DNA from: an uncultured beta proteobacterium
Lineage (GTDB): Bacteria > Pseudomonadota > Gammaproteobacteria > Burkholderiales > Rhodocyclaceae
Assembly (NCBI GenBank): GCA_903959855.1
Contig: CAJBYR010000032.1
Span: forward strand, 1-42,536
Length of the DNA stretch: 42,536 nt
Reading direction: 5' to 3'
The notes under the pieces are model-generated. The model saw nothing but the letters and a program-made list of their open reading frames with translations, was not told the DNA's origin and searched no databases. Positions within the stretch are counted from its first letter, which is position 1. Every line of letters starts with the position of its first letter. This document shows, in pieces, positions 19,637 through 28,717 of the stretch. The translations under genes and the position numbers were made by a program.

Positions 19637-21202
19637 ATGAGTGCTGGATTCAAACTTACCTATTCAACGATGTTCGATCCGCCACCGGAACTGCACAGCA
19701 AGTTCGATGCGGCCGTGGCGCATGTCACCGGTCAGGTAGGCATTGAACACGGCTTGCTGATCGCCGGCGAAGATCGCCGATCGGCACGCGGCTTCGACAA
19801 GCACAGTCCGATCGATGCGCGACAACTTCTCGGACGCTTCCAGGATGCCAGTGCTGCCGATGTCGATGCCGCGGTGACGGCGGCGCGCCATGCCTGGCCC
19901 GACTGGGCGGCGAGACCCTGGCAAGATCGCGTGGGGTTGCTGCGTCGGGCGGCGCGGTTGATCGAGGATCGCGTGTATGCAATTAGCGCGGCACTGGCCA
20001 TGGAGGTCGGGAAAAATCGCATGGAGGCCCTGGGCGAGGTGCAGGAAACCGCCGACCTGATCTACTGGTACTGCGACCAGATGGAAGCCAATGGAGGTTT
20101 CGACAAGATTCTGCCGAACGACCCTTTGACGGAGTGGGTGAGTCGCAACCGGACAGTCTTGAAGCCCTATGGCGTATGGGCCGTGATCGCCCCCTTCAAC
20201 TTTCCAATGGCGCTGGCCGGCGGGCCCGCCGGGGCGGCACTGGTAACCGGAAATACGGTGGTGATCAAGGCGCCGTCAGCAGCGCCCTGGGCGCTACGCT
20301 TGTTTGCCGAGGCGATGCGTGACTCGGGTTTGCCCGACGGGGTTTTCAACTACCTCACTGGTGGTGGGGGCACGACTGGCGAAGCTCTGGTGAAACACCC
20401 CGACGTTGCGGGCATCACCTTTACCGGGTCATACACCGCCGGGATGTCCATCCTGCGGGGCTATGCGGGCGGCCGTTGGCCGCGTCCCTGCATTGCCGAA
20501 ATGGGCGGCAAGAATGCCGTTATCGTCACCCGTCATGCCGATCTCGACCGTGCCGCCACGGGCATCGTCCGCTCGGCGTTCGGCCTTTCGGGGCAGAAGT
20601 GTTCAGCTTGCTCGCGGGTGATCGTCGAAGCTCAGGTAGCTTCCGCCCTGGTCGAGCGGCTGGTTGTGGCGACTCGTCTGCTCAAGGTAGGGGATCCACT
20701 GCAGCGTGAGAACTGGATGGGGCCGGTGATCAGTGCGGCCAGCCAGCGCAACTATCACCGCGCGGTGGATGATCTGCGGCGTCAGGGCGAGATCCTTATC
20801 GGCGGGGAGGCGCCGTCGGGACTGAGTCATGGCCACTTCGTCGCACCGACCTTTGCCCGCGTGGCTTTTGACCACCCTCTGTGGAGTGAAGAGCTGTTTC
20901 TTCCCCTGGCTTTGGTCGGCGAAGTGGGCAGTCTTGACGAAGCCATCGGCCGCGCCAACTCATCAGACTTCGGTCTTACGGCCGGATTCTATGGGGCCGA
21001 ATCCGAGATTCCCGAGTTTCTTTCGCGCATCGAGGCCGGGGTTACTTATGTCAATCGTCCCCAGGGCGCGACGACGGGCGCCTGGCCTGGCTATCAACCC
21101 TTTGGCGGCTGGAAGGGTTCCGGCAGCACCGGCAAGGCGATTGGTTCCTTTTATTACCTGCCGCAGTACCTGCGTGAACAATCGCAAACCGTGGTCGCCT
21201 AG
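19637..21202 (+). CDS. Aldehyde dehydrogenase family protein (semialdehyde/P5C dehydrogenase-like)
   Basis: VIAPFNFPMALAGGPAGAALVTGNTVVIKAPS, ITFTGSYTAG, EMGGKNAVIV, catalytic Cys in LSGQKCSACSR. Confidence 0.92.
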   Translation: MSAGFKLTYSTMFDPPPELHSKFDAAVAHVTGQVGIEHGLLIAGEDRRSARGFDKHSPIDARQLLGRFQDASAADVDAAVTAARHAWPDWAARPWQDRVGLLRRAARLIEDRVYAISAALAMEVGKNRMEALGEVQETADLIYWYCDQMEANGGFDKILPNDPLTEWVSRNRTVLKPYGVWAVIAPFNFPMALAGGPAGAALVTGNTVVIKAPSAAPWALRLFAEAMRDSGLPDGVFNYLTGGGGTTGEALVKHPDVAGITFTGSYTAGMSILRGYAGGRWPRPCIAEMGGKNAVIVTRHADLDRAATGIVRSAFGLSGQKCSACSRVIVEAQVASALVERLVVATRLLKVGDPLQRENWMGPVISAASQRNYHRAVDDLRRQGEILIGGEAPSGLSHGHFVAPTFARVAFDHPLWSEELFLPLALVGEVGSLDEAIGRANSSDFGLTAGFYGAESEIPEFLSRIEAGVTYVNRPQGATTGAWPGYQPFGGWKGSGSTGKAIGSFYYLPQYLREQSQTVVA

Positions 21203-21227
21203 CAATAGGGTTCGGCGTGGTGTTCGC

Positions 21228-21545
21228 TTAGCGGCAGGCGGCGGCGACCCGGCGCAATTTCTCCAGGACCGCCTGCGATTCCTCCGTACCTGACACGGGA
21301 ATCTTCGTCTCGTGCCCGGAACCGAATGCGCCTCCGCCATAGACGAGTCTTACTTCCTTGGCCGTCGCCTCGACATACTGGACGATTCCGAGATTGAGCC
21401 AGCGACGTTTGCCGGTCTCGTCGACCGGTACCTCGTAGAGGCAGAACGCCGTCGATCCGGGGACGACCGGCTGGGCATGCAGGCGTGCGACCGGGCCGCA
21501 GATCAGAATGAGGCCGACAGCAAACGGTGTGACGCGAACTCGCAA
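21228..21545 (-). CDS. Small exported hypothetical protein (105 aa)
   Basis: N-terminal signal-peptide-like MRVRVTPFAVGLILICGPVARLHAQ; isolated reverse-strand ORF between two + strand operons. Confidence 0.6.
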   Translation of the reverse strand: MRVRVTPFAVGLILICGPVARLHAQPVVPGSTAFCLYEVPVDETGKRRWLNLGIVQYVEATAKEVRLVYGGGAFGSGHETKIPVSGTEESQAVLEKLRRVAAACR

Positions 21546-21705
21546 GCCGGGTTCTCCTTGACGCGTTGGGGCCAGTGTAGCCCATGCTGCGGCGAGGTCA
21601 AATGTTGCGGTGCTTCCTTGCGCAATCCTTTAGGTCACAGCATAATCGCCCGACACAATGACATGCGCCGGACAACGGTGCTACCACCCCGACGATAAGA
21701 GCTTG

Positions 21706-22485
21706 ATGGCGGAAGACTGCATTCTCGAAACGACCGGACTGGTCAAAGAGTTCCGCGGCTTTGTGGCCGTGAACGGTGTAGACCTCAAGGTGAAGCGCGG
21801 CCACATTCACGCACTGATCGGGCCCAACGGCGCCGGCAAAACCACCTGCTTCAACCTCCTGACCAAGTTCCTCGAGCCGACCCGCGGCACGATCCGTTTC
21901 AACGGTATCGACATCACCCGGGAAACTCCCGAGAAGATCGCGCGTCGCGGTATTGTTCGTTCATTCCAGATTTCCGCTGTATTTCCCCACCTGACGGTGC
22001 TGGAAAACGTGCGCCTTGCCTTGCAGCGCAAACTGGGAACCAGCTTTCATTTCTGGAAATCCGAGCGCACCCTCGATGTGCTCAATGACCGTGCAATGGA
22101 GTTGCTGACCTCGGTAGGGCTGGAGTCCTATGCCGGCATGATTACGGTTGAGATGCCGTATGGCCGCAAACGTGCCCTGGAAATCGCCACCACCCTGGCG
22201 CTCGATCCGGAATTGATGCTGCTTGATGAGCCGACGCAGGGCATGGGGCACGAGGATGTGGCCCGCGTCATGGAATTGATCAAGAAGGTATCGGCCAACC
22301 GCACCATCCTCATGGTCGAGCACAACATGAAGGTCGTGGCCGGCATTTCCGACACGCTGACGGTGCTGGCGCGCGGTTCGGTGCTGGCCGAGGGGCCGTA
22401 TGCCGAGGTGGCGGCCAATCCGCTCGTGATTGAAGCCTACATGGGCAGCGAGGCCGGCGAACTGGCTTCGCCCGCGGGACATTGA
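21706..22485 (+). CDS. livG: Branched-chain amino acid-type ABC transporter ATP-binding protein (LivG-like)
   Basis: Walker A IGPNGAGKTTCFNLLTKF, ARRGIVRSFQISAVFPHLTVLENV, Walker B MLLDEPTQGMGHEDV. Confidence 0.93.
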   Translation: MAEDCILETTGLVKEFRGFVAVNGVDLKVKRGHIHALIGPNGAGKTTCFNLLTKFLEPTRGTIRFNGIDITRETPEKIARRGIVRSFQISAVFPHLTVLENVRLALQRKLGTSFHFWKSERTLDVLNDRAMELLTSVGLESYAGMITVEMPYGRKRALEIATTLALDPELMLLDEPTQGMGHEDVARVMELIKKVSANRTILMVEHNMKVVAGISDTLTVLARGSVLAEGPYAEVAANPLVIEAYMGSEAGELASPAGH

Positions 22486-22495
22486 GAAATAGGTC

Positions 22496-23206
22496 ATGAC
22501 GTCTGCAACTGAATACCTCCGCGTTTCCGACTTGCATGCCTTTTACGGCGAATCGCATGTCCTTCATGGCATGGATTTCACGGTGAACCGCGGCGAGTGC
22601 ATTTCCCTGCTGGGGCGCAATGGCGCGGGCCGTACCACGACCTTGCGCGCGATTCTCGGCCTTACCGGGCGGCGCACAGGGTCGATCATGTTGAATGGTC
22701 GGGAGGTCATCAACATGGCCTCCCACCGCATTGCGCAACTGGGCGTTGGTTACTGTCCGGAAGAACGCGGAATCTATTCCAGCCTGTCCTGCGAGGAAAA
22801 CCTGCTGTTGCCGCCACAGGTTGCCAGCGGCGGTCTGAGTCTCGACGAGATCTACGCCATGTTTCCCAACCTTTGGGAACGACGCAACAGCCAGGGCACG
22901 CGCCTTTCCGGCGGCGAGCAGCAGATGCTGGCGATGGCGCGCATACTGCGGACCGGCGCGCGCCTGCTGCTGCTCGATGAGATATCGGAGGGTTTGGCCC
23001 CGGTGATCGTGCAAAAGCTCGGCGAGGTGATCCGCAAGCTCAAGGAACGGGACTACACGATCGTTCTGGTGGAGCAGAATTTCCGTTTTGCCGCGCCGTT
23101 GGCGGACCGGATGTACATTGTCGAACATGGCCAGATCGCGGCCGAGGTTGCCCAGGGCGAACTGGCGACAAAGCAACATTTGCTGCAAGAGTATCTCGGC
23201 GTCTGA
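22496..23206 (+). CDS. livF: Branched-chain amino acid-type ABC transporter ATP-binding protein (LivF-like) with Arg in Walker A
   Basis: LLGRNGAGRTTTLRAILGL, VGYCPEERGIYSSLSCEENLLL, LSGGEQQMLAMARIL, LLLLDEISEGLAPVI. Confidence 0.93.
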   Translation: MTSATEYLRVSDLHAFYGESHVLHGMDFTVNRGECISLLGRNGAGRTTTLRAILGLTGRRTGSIMLNGREVINMASHRIAQLGVGYCPEERGIYSSLSCEENLLLPPQVASGGLSLDEIYAMFPNLWERRNSQGTRLSGGEQQMLAMARILRTGARLLLLDEISEGLAPVIVQKLGEVIRKLKERDYTIVLVEQNFRFAAPLADRMYIVEHGQIAAEVAQGELATKQHLLQEYLGV

Positions 23207-23266
23207 GGTTTGCGCAGTCGGAACGCCGGAGCAAAAACACGCTGCGCTTTTTATAGAGGAGACGAC

Positions 23267-24499
23267 ATGAAGCAAAAACTGCTGGTGGCACTGACCACCA
23301 TGGCACTCGCCGCGTTCGGTACCCAGGCCCACGCGCAGGCCGAAAAAGCCAAGACCGGCAAGCTTTCCGGGGACATGGTCAAGGTCGCGGTGATGAACGA
23401 CATGGTTGGTCTATATGCCGACATCGGCGGCCCGGGCTCGGTCGAGGCAGCGAAGATGGCCGTGGCTGATTTCGGCGGCAAGATCCTCGGCAAGCCGATC
23501 GAGGTTGTCTTTGCAGACCACCAGAATAAGCCCGACATCGGTGCCTCCAAGGCCCGTGAGTGGTTCGATACCCAGGGCGTGGACATGATCGTCGACGTGC
23601 CGACCTCATCGGTTGCGATTGCCGTCGCGAAGGTTGCCAACGAGAAGAAGCGCGTCTTCATGAATACCGGCGCAGCGACCAAGGCGCTGACCAACGAGGA
23701 GTGCAACCCCTACACGGTGCATTATGCGTATGACACCTATGCGCTGGCCAACGGAACGGGCAAGGCTATCGTCCAGACCGGTGGCAAGACCTGGTTCTTC
23801 CTTACCGCAGACTATGCCTTCGGTCACGCGCTCGAAGGCGATACGGCGGCCGTGGTCAAGGCCTCCGGCGGCGAGGTCAAGGGCGCCGTGCGCCATCCGT
23901 TGTCGGCCTCGGACTTCTCGTCCTTCCTGCTCCAGGCACAGGCATCGAAGGCCCAGATCATCGGTCTGGCCAATGCGGGCGGCGACACGATCAACGCCGT
24001 CAAGGCGGCCAACGAGTTCGGCCTGACCAAGAACCAGACATTGGCCGGCCTGCTGATGTTCATCACCGACGTACATAGCCTGGGTCTCAAGACCGCGCAG
24101 GGCATGATGCTGACGGACGCCTGGTACTGGGATGCCAACGACGAGACGCGCAAGTTCGGCAAGCGCTTTTTCGAGAAGATGAAGCGCATGCCTTCCTTCG
24201 ACCAGGCCGCCGTGTATTCCGCGACATTGACCTACCTCAAGGCGGTCGAAGCTTCCGGTACCGACGACGCCGATGCCGTGATGGCGACGCTGAAGAAGAC
24301 CAAGATCAACGACGTCTTTACCAAAGGCGGCTATATCCGCGTCGACGGTCGCATGGTGCATGACATGTACCTGATGCAGGTCAAGAAGCCGGAAGACTCG
24401 AAGTACCCCTGGGACTACTTCCAGTTGAAGAAGGTGATTCCGGCCGAGGAAGCCTTCCAGCCGCTTTCGTTGTCGAAGTGCTCGCTGGTCAAGAAGTAA
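23267..24499 (+). CDS. livJ: Liv-type ABC transporter periplasmic substrate-binding protein
   Basis: Signal peptide MKQKLLVALTTMALAAFGTQAHAQA; VKVAVMNDMVGLYADIGGPGSVEAAKMAVADFGGKILGKPIEVVFADHQNKPDIG. Substrate unknown. Confidence 0.92.
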   Translation: MKQKLLVALTTMALAAFGTQAHAQAEKAKTGKLSGDMVKVAVMNDMVGLYADIGGPGSVEAAKMAVADFGGKILGKPIEVVFADHQNKPDIGASKAREWFDTQGVDMIVDVPTSSVAIAVAKVANEKKRVFMNTGAATKALTNEECNPYTVHYAYDTYALANGTGKAIVQTGGKTWFFLTADYAFGHALEGDTAAVVKASGGEVKGAVRHPLSASDFSSFLLQAQASKAQIIGLANAGGDTINAVKAANEFGLTKNQTLAGLLMFITDVHSLGLKTAQGMMLTDAWYWDANDETRKFGKRFFEKMKRMPSFDQAAVYSATLTYLKAVEASGTDDADAVMATLKKTKINDVFTKGGYIRVDGRMVHDMYLMQVKKPEDSKYPWDYFQLKKVIPAEEAFQPLSLSKCSLVKK

Positions 24500-24507
24500 T
24501 CCGCAAT

Positions 24508-24535
24508 GGCGGCGCGGAATTCCGCGCCGCCGTTT
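24508..24535 (+). terminator. Terminator/attenuator-like hairpin between the binding protein gene and the permease genes
   Basis: Perfect 24-bp palindrome GGCGGCGCGGAATTCCGCGCCGCC (24508-24531) followed by GTTTT. Confidence 0.7.
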
Positions 24536-24562
24536 TAAGCCCTCGAGTCCGGCGTACCGATC

Positions 24563-25450
24563 ATGAGTGAGATATTCGGAATCCCCATCCAGGCCTTCAT
24601 GGGCCAGTTGATGCTCGGTTTGGTCAATGGCTCCTTCTACGCCATGCTGAGCCTTGGGCTGGCGGTGATTTTCGGCATGCTGAACATCATCAATTTCACC
24701 CATGGCGCCCTGTACATGGTCGGGGCATTCGGTGCATGGCTGGGATTGACCTATCTTGAGCTTGGCTACTGGCAGGCCTTGCTGCTCTCGCCGATATGCG
24801 TGGGAATCTTCGGCATCGTGATCGAACGCAGCATGCTGCAGTGGTTGTACAAGCTCGATCACCTCTATGGCCTGCTTCTGACCTTCGGCCTCGCACTCGT
24901 CCTTGAAGGCCTGTTTACCAACATCTTCGGCGTATCCGGTCAGCCGTACTCGATCCCCGACGAACTTTCCGGCGCTTTCAATCTGGGCTTCATGTTCCTG
25001 CCGAAGTATCGCGCCTGGGTGATCGTGGCGTCCCTCGTAGTTTGCTTCGTCACCTGGTTTGTCATCGAAAAAACACAACTGGGAGCCTACCTGCGCGCTG
25101 CTACCGAGAACCCGAAGCTGACCCAGGCATTTGGCATCAACGTGCCATTGATGGTGATGCTAACCTATGGCTTTGGCGCCGCGCTTGCCGGCTTTGCCGG
25201 CGTTCTGGCGGCCCCGGCGATCCAGGTCAGTCCGCTGATGGGTTCCAATCTGATCATTGTCGTGTTCGCCGTGGTAGTGATCGGCGGCATGGGTTCCATA
25301 CTCGGCTCAATCCTCACCGGCATCGGCCTCGGGGTCATCGAAGGTCTTACCAAAGTGTTTTATGCCGAAGCGTCGTCCACCGTGGTCTTCATCATCATGG
25401 CCATCGTGCTGATGATCCGGCCGGCCGGATTGTTCGGGAAAGAGAAATGA
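24563..25450 (+). CDS. livH: Liv-type ABC transporter permease (LivH-like)
   Basis: GLVNGSFYAMLSLGLAVIFGMLNIINFTHGALYMVGAF and VVVIGGMGSILGSILTGIGLGVIEGLTKVF. Confidence 0.93.
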   Translation: MSEIFGIPIQAFMGQLMLGLVNGSFYAMLSLGLAVIFGMLNIINFTHGALYMVGAFGAWLGLTYLELGYWQALLLSPICVGIFGIVIERSMLQWLYKLDHLYGLLLTFGLALVLEGLFTNIFGVSGQPYSIPDELSGAFNLGFMFLPKYRAWVIVASLVVCFVTWFVIEKTQLGAYLRAATENPKLTQAFGINVPLMVMLTYGFGAALAGFAGVLAAPAIQVSPLMGSNLIIVVFAVVVIGGMGSILGSILTGIGLGVIEGLTKVFYAEASSTVVFIIMAIVLMIRPAGLFGKEK

Positions 25451-26379
25451 GCAGAAGCACAATCGGCTATCTCGCCTTGCTGGCCTTCGGTTTGGCCGCG
25501 CCGTTCTTCATCTATCCGGTGCTGGTGATGAAAGTATTGTGCTTCTCGCTGTTCGCTTGCGCCTTCAATTTGTTGCTCGGGTATACCGGCCTGCTTTCCT
25601 TCGGCCATGCGGTGTTTTTCGGCAGCGCCGCCTACGTCGCCGGTCATGCGCTCAAGGTCTGGCAGTTGCCGACGCTGCTGGGCCTGCTTGCCGGCACCGG
25701 GGCAGCCGCGGCGCTGGGCTGGGTCATCGGTAGCCTGGCGATCCGCCGTCAGGGCATCTATTTCGCAATGATCACACTGGCGCTGGCCCAGATGGTCTAT
25801 TTCCTTTTCCTGCAGGCACCGTTCACCGGTGGCGAGGATGGCCTGCAAGGAGTGCCACGTGGCAGCCTGTTCGGGGTCCTCGATCTCTCCGACGACATGA
25901 ATCTGTACTACGTGGTGCTGGCGATTTTTGCCGCGGCATTCTGGCTGATCCAGCGCACCATCCATTCGCCGTTTGGGCAGATTCTCAAGGCCATTCGAGA
26001 GAACGAACCGCGAGCGGTTTCGCTGGGTTACGACGTCGCGAAATACAAGCTGCTTGCCTTCGTACTCTCGGCCGGACTTGCCGGACTTGCCGGCGCTACC
26101 AAGACGCTGGTGTTCAAATTCGCCACCCTGACCGACGCCCATTGGCATACCTCTGGCGAGGTCGTGCTGATGACCCTGGTTGGCGGAATGGGAACTGTGT
26201 TCGGGCCGCTGGTGGGCGCTACGGTTATCGTCACGCTGCAAAATGAACTGGCTGACAAGGTCGGGTCGCTGGTCACGGTAATCATGGGGTCGATCTTCGT
26301 GATCTGCGTACTGGCCTTCCGGCGCGGCATTGTCGGTGAATCGCTGGCGCTTTACGAGCGCATGATCGGACGTCGCTAG
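25447..26379 (+). CDS. livM: Liv-type ABC transporter permease (LivM-like)
   Basis: LLLGYTGLLSFGHAVFFGSAAYVAGHAL, IRENEPRAVSLGYDVAKYKLLAFVLSAGLAGLAGA; ATGA overlap with livH. Confidence 0.92.
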   Translation: MSRSTIGYLALLAFGLAAPFFIYPVLVMKVLCFSLFACAFNLLLGYTGLLSFGHAVFFGSAAYVAGHALKVWQLPTLLGLLAGTGAAAALGWVIGSLAIRRQGIYFAMITLALAQMVYFLFLQAPFTGGEDGLQGVPRGSLFGVLDLSDDMNLYYVVLAIFAAAFWLIQRTIHSPFGQILKAIRENEPRAVSLGYDVAKYKLLAFVLSAGLAGLAGATKTLVFKFATLTDAHWHTSGEVVLMTLVGGMGTVFGPLVGATVIVTLQNELADKVGSLVTVIMGSIFVICVLAFRRGIVGESLALYERMIGRR

Positions 26380-26415
26380 GCGCCGCCGCGAGTCCGGAAA
26401 TCGCGTAACGTTTGA

Positions 26416-26922
26416 TCAGTCTGGCTGGCGACGGACCAGTGCCGCCAGCATCGCAATGGTCATCGAACTGAAGGCCACCAGCGACCACTCGGCGATGGAG
26501 AGGCCGAGAAATTTCCAGCCGGCTTCGGAGCATAGCCCCGAGGCCTCGAACAGCAGGGGCCACTGGCTGCCTGCCCAATTGACAAAGGCTTCCCACCAGG
26601 GTTGGTCGGCGGTGCAGCTGACCCCCTTGGCGAAGCGTTGCAGCCAGGTCTGATAGGTGGCAATGCCGGCGCCGGTGGCCGCAGTTGCCGCCATCAAGGC
26701 CGCAGTTACCCGGATCAAAGTCGGGGATCGCGCGAGCGGCCAGGCCAGCAAGGCTTCAAGTGCGAGCAGCAGGTAAAGCATGCGCTGCAGCACACACAGG
26801 GGGCAGGCGGCAAGATTCATGGTCTGCGCCAGCACCACACCCCCGCCGACCAGTCCGATCGAGGCAAGCCCGGTCGCGGCCATCAGGCCGCGAGGGGCGA
26901 ACAGCCCCGGGATCGAGAGCAC
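26416..26922 (-). CDS. dsbB: Disulfide bond formation protein B
   Basis: Multi-TM protein with AACPLCVLQRMLYLLLALEAL and second Cys pair (VSCTADQPW ... EASGLCSEAGW). Confidence 0.92.
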   Translation of the reverse strand: MLSIPGLFAPRGLMAATGLASIGLVGGGVVLAQTMNLAACPLCVLQRMLYLLLALEALLAWPLARSPTLIRVTAALMAATAATGAGIATYQTWLQRFAKGVSCTADQPWWEAFVNWAGSQWPLLFEASGLCSEAGWKFLGLSIAEWSLVAFSSMTIAMLAALVRRQPD

Positions 26923-26925
26923 GGC

Positions 26926-27570
26926 TTATTTGCCTTTCCGGTCCTGGCGAGCCTTGGCAATCACGGCGTCGGTAATGCGCAGCAGGTCTTCATAGCTGCT
27001 GGCGGCTTCGTTATTCACGAGGTATTTGCCATCCACGGCGAGCGACGGCACGCCACCGATTTTTGCGCCCGTGGCATCGTCGTCGCCGCGCTTTACCTTG
27101 CTCGCCATCGAGAAGCCGTTGAAGGCGTCAGTGAACTTCTTGGCGTCTGCACCTCTACCGGCCACCCAGGAAAACACGGCCTCGTCGGTCTTGAACGTGA
27201 CGCGCTGCTCGTGCAGCGCGATGAACACGGCAGTGTCCAGCTTGGCAAGGTCGCCGGTGGCTTCCAGCGAATAAAAGATCTTTGCCAGACGAGCCCACTC
27301 CGGTCGGCCGAAGCTCACGGGAACGCGGCGGAAACTGACATCCTTGGGCAGGTTGGCCGCCCATTTGCCGATGATGGGATGGAAATCGCTGCAATGCGGG
27401 CAGCCGTAGGAAAAGAATTCGATGACCTCGATCTTGTCTTTTGCGCTGGTCAACGGCGGGCTGATCGGCTTGAAGTCGCGGCCTGCCTGTGCGTCGGCGG
27501 CCAGACTGGCGCCGGTCAGGCCGAAGGAAGTGATGAGTGCGGCACAAAGCAGGGCAAGCAGTTGTTTCAT
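26926..27570 (-). CDS. dsbA: Thiol:disulfide interchange protein DsbA
   Basis: Signal peptide MKQLLALLCAALITSFGLTGASLAA; CPHC active site in EFFSYGCPHCSDFHP; GGVPSLAVDGKYLV cis-Pro loop. Confidence 0.94.
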   Translation of the reverse strand: MKQLLALLCAALITSFGLTGASLAADAQAGRDFKPISPPLTSAKDKIEVIEFFSYGCPHCSDFHPIIGKWAANLPKDVSFRRVPVSFGRPEWARLAKIFYSLEATGDLAKLDTAVFIALHEQRVTFKTDEAVFSWVAGRGADAKKFTDAFNGFSMASKVKRGDDDATGAKIGGVPSLAVDGKYLVNNEAASSYEDLLRITDAVIAKARQDRKGK

Positions 27571-27664
27571 GTATATCTCCATGTAAAGACCATCTGATCG
27601 GGATTTTAAGGCAGCGTTCCCCATACAATGCCCGCGGCGCGAAATTTTTGGCGGGAGGAGCGGG

Positions 27665-28579
27665 ATGGACCGATTGGCAGCGATGCTGGCCTTCGTGCGC
27701 GTGGCCGAGGCGGGCAGCTTTACGGCGGTGGCCGACCAGATGAACGTTGCCCGCTCGGCGGTGACCCGCCAGATCGCCGCGCTGGAAACGCACCTTGGCG
27801 TGAAACTGATGGCGCGCAGCACGCGGCGTCTGTCGCTGACTTCGGCCGGGGCGACCTATCTCGAACAGTGTCGCGAAATCCTCGATCGCATCGACTCCGC
27901 CGAAGGCGACCTGGCCGGCGAAGGGCAAACTCTGCGCGGTACGATACGCACCACGGTGCCGCTGAGTCTGGGCCTGCTGCACCTGACGCCGCTGATCCTC
28001 GAGTTTGCCCGCGAACATCCTGATATCCATATTGACCTGGACCTAAACGACCGCCGGGTGAACCTGATCGAGGAGGGAATGGACCTGGCGCTGCGCATCA
28101 CCGAGCACTTGCCGGACACCACCGTCGCCCGACGCCTGACGGCCTGCCGTTTCGTGGTCGTGGCATCGCCGGACTACCTGCGCCAACACGGCGAGCCGCA
28201 ACATCCCGATGAACTGGTGAATCATGCCTGCCTGGCCTATTCGCTTGCGGCGCGCAGCACCTGGGTGTTCCTGATCGATGGCGAGCAGCGCCAGTTCGAC
28301 ATTACCGGCCAACTGACGGCCAATAATGGCAATGTTCTGTTAGAGGCATCCTTGCGCGGCATGGGCATTGCCTATCAGCCTACATTCATGGTTGCCGACG
28401 AGATCCGTGACGGCAGCCTGGTCCCGATTCTGAGGGCCTTCCGTACGCCGCGAATGGACATGTGCGCGGTGTTCCCGGGTAACCGTTTCGTGCCGCGCCG
28501 TGTGCGTACGTTTGTCGATTTTCTCGCTACCCGACTCGGCCCGGAGCCGTATTGGGATCGGGAACTGGTGCTCGAATAG
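27665..28579 (+). CDS. LysR-family transcriptional regulator
   Basis: N-terminal HTH MDRLAAMLAFVRVAEAGSFTAVADQMNVARSAVTRQIAALETHLGVKLMARSTRRLSLTSAG. Confidence 0.94.
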   Translation: MDRLAAMLAFVRVAEAGSFTAVADQMNVARSAVTRQIAALETHLGVKLMARSTRRLSLTSAGATYLEQCREILDRIDSAEGDLAGEGQTLRGTIRTTVPLSLGLLHLTPLILEFAREHPDIHIDLDLNDRRVNLIEEGMDLALRITEHLPDTTVARRLTACRFVVVASPDYLRQHGEPQHPDELVNHACLAYSLAARSTWVFLIDGEQRQFDITGQLTANNGNVLLEASLRGMGIAYQPTFMVADEIRDGSLVPILRAFRTPRMDMCAVFPGNRFVPRRVRTFVDFLATRLGPEPYWDRELVLE

Positions 28580-28717
28580 CTTTGTCAGGGAGATGGCAGC
28601 ACGCCTTGCCAAGCCAAGACGTCGGTCCTGATACAGCCCTGCTGCGCAATGACGCACTGAAAACTGACGTCACTTTCCACGATAATTGTCGTTTTGCCCT
28701 TGCCCCGATTTCCCACC

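Noticed and set aside
23606-25078. 490-aa minus-strand ORF
   Set aside because: Antisense to livJ/livH and spanning their intergenic palindrome; His/Gln/Glu-rich shadow composition.
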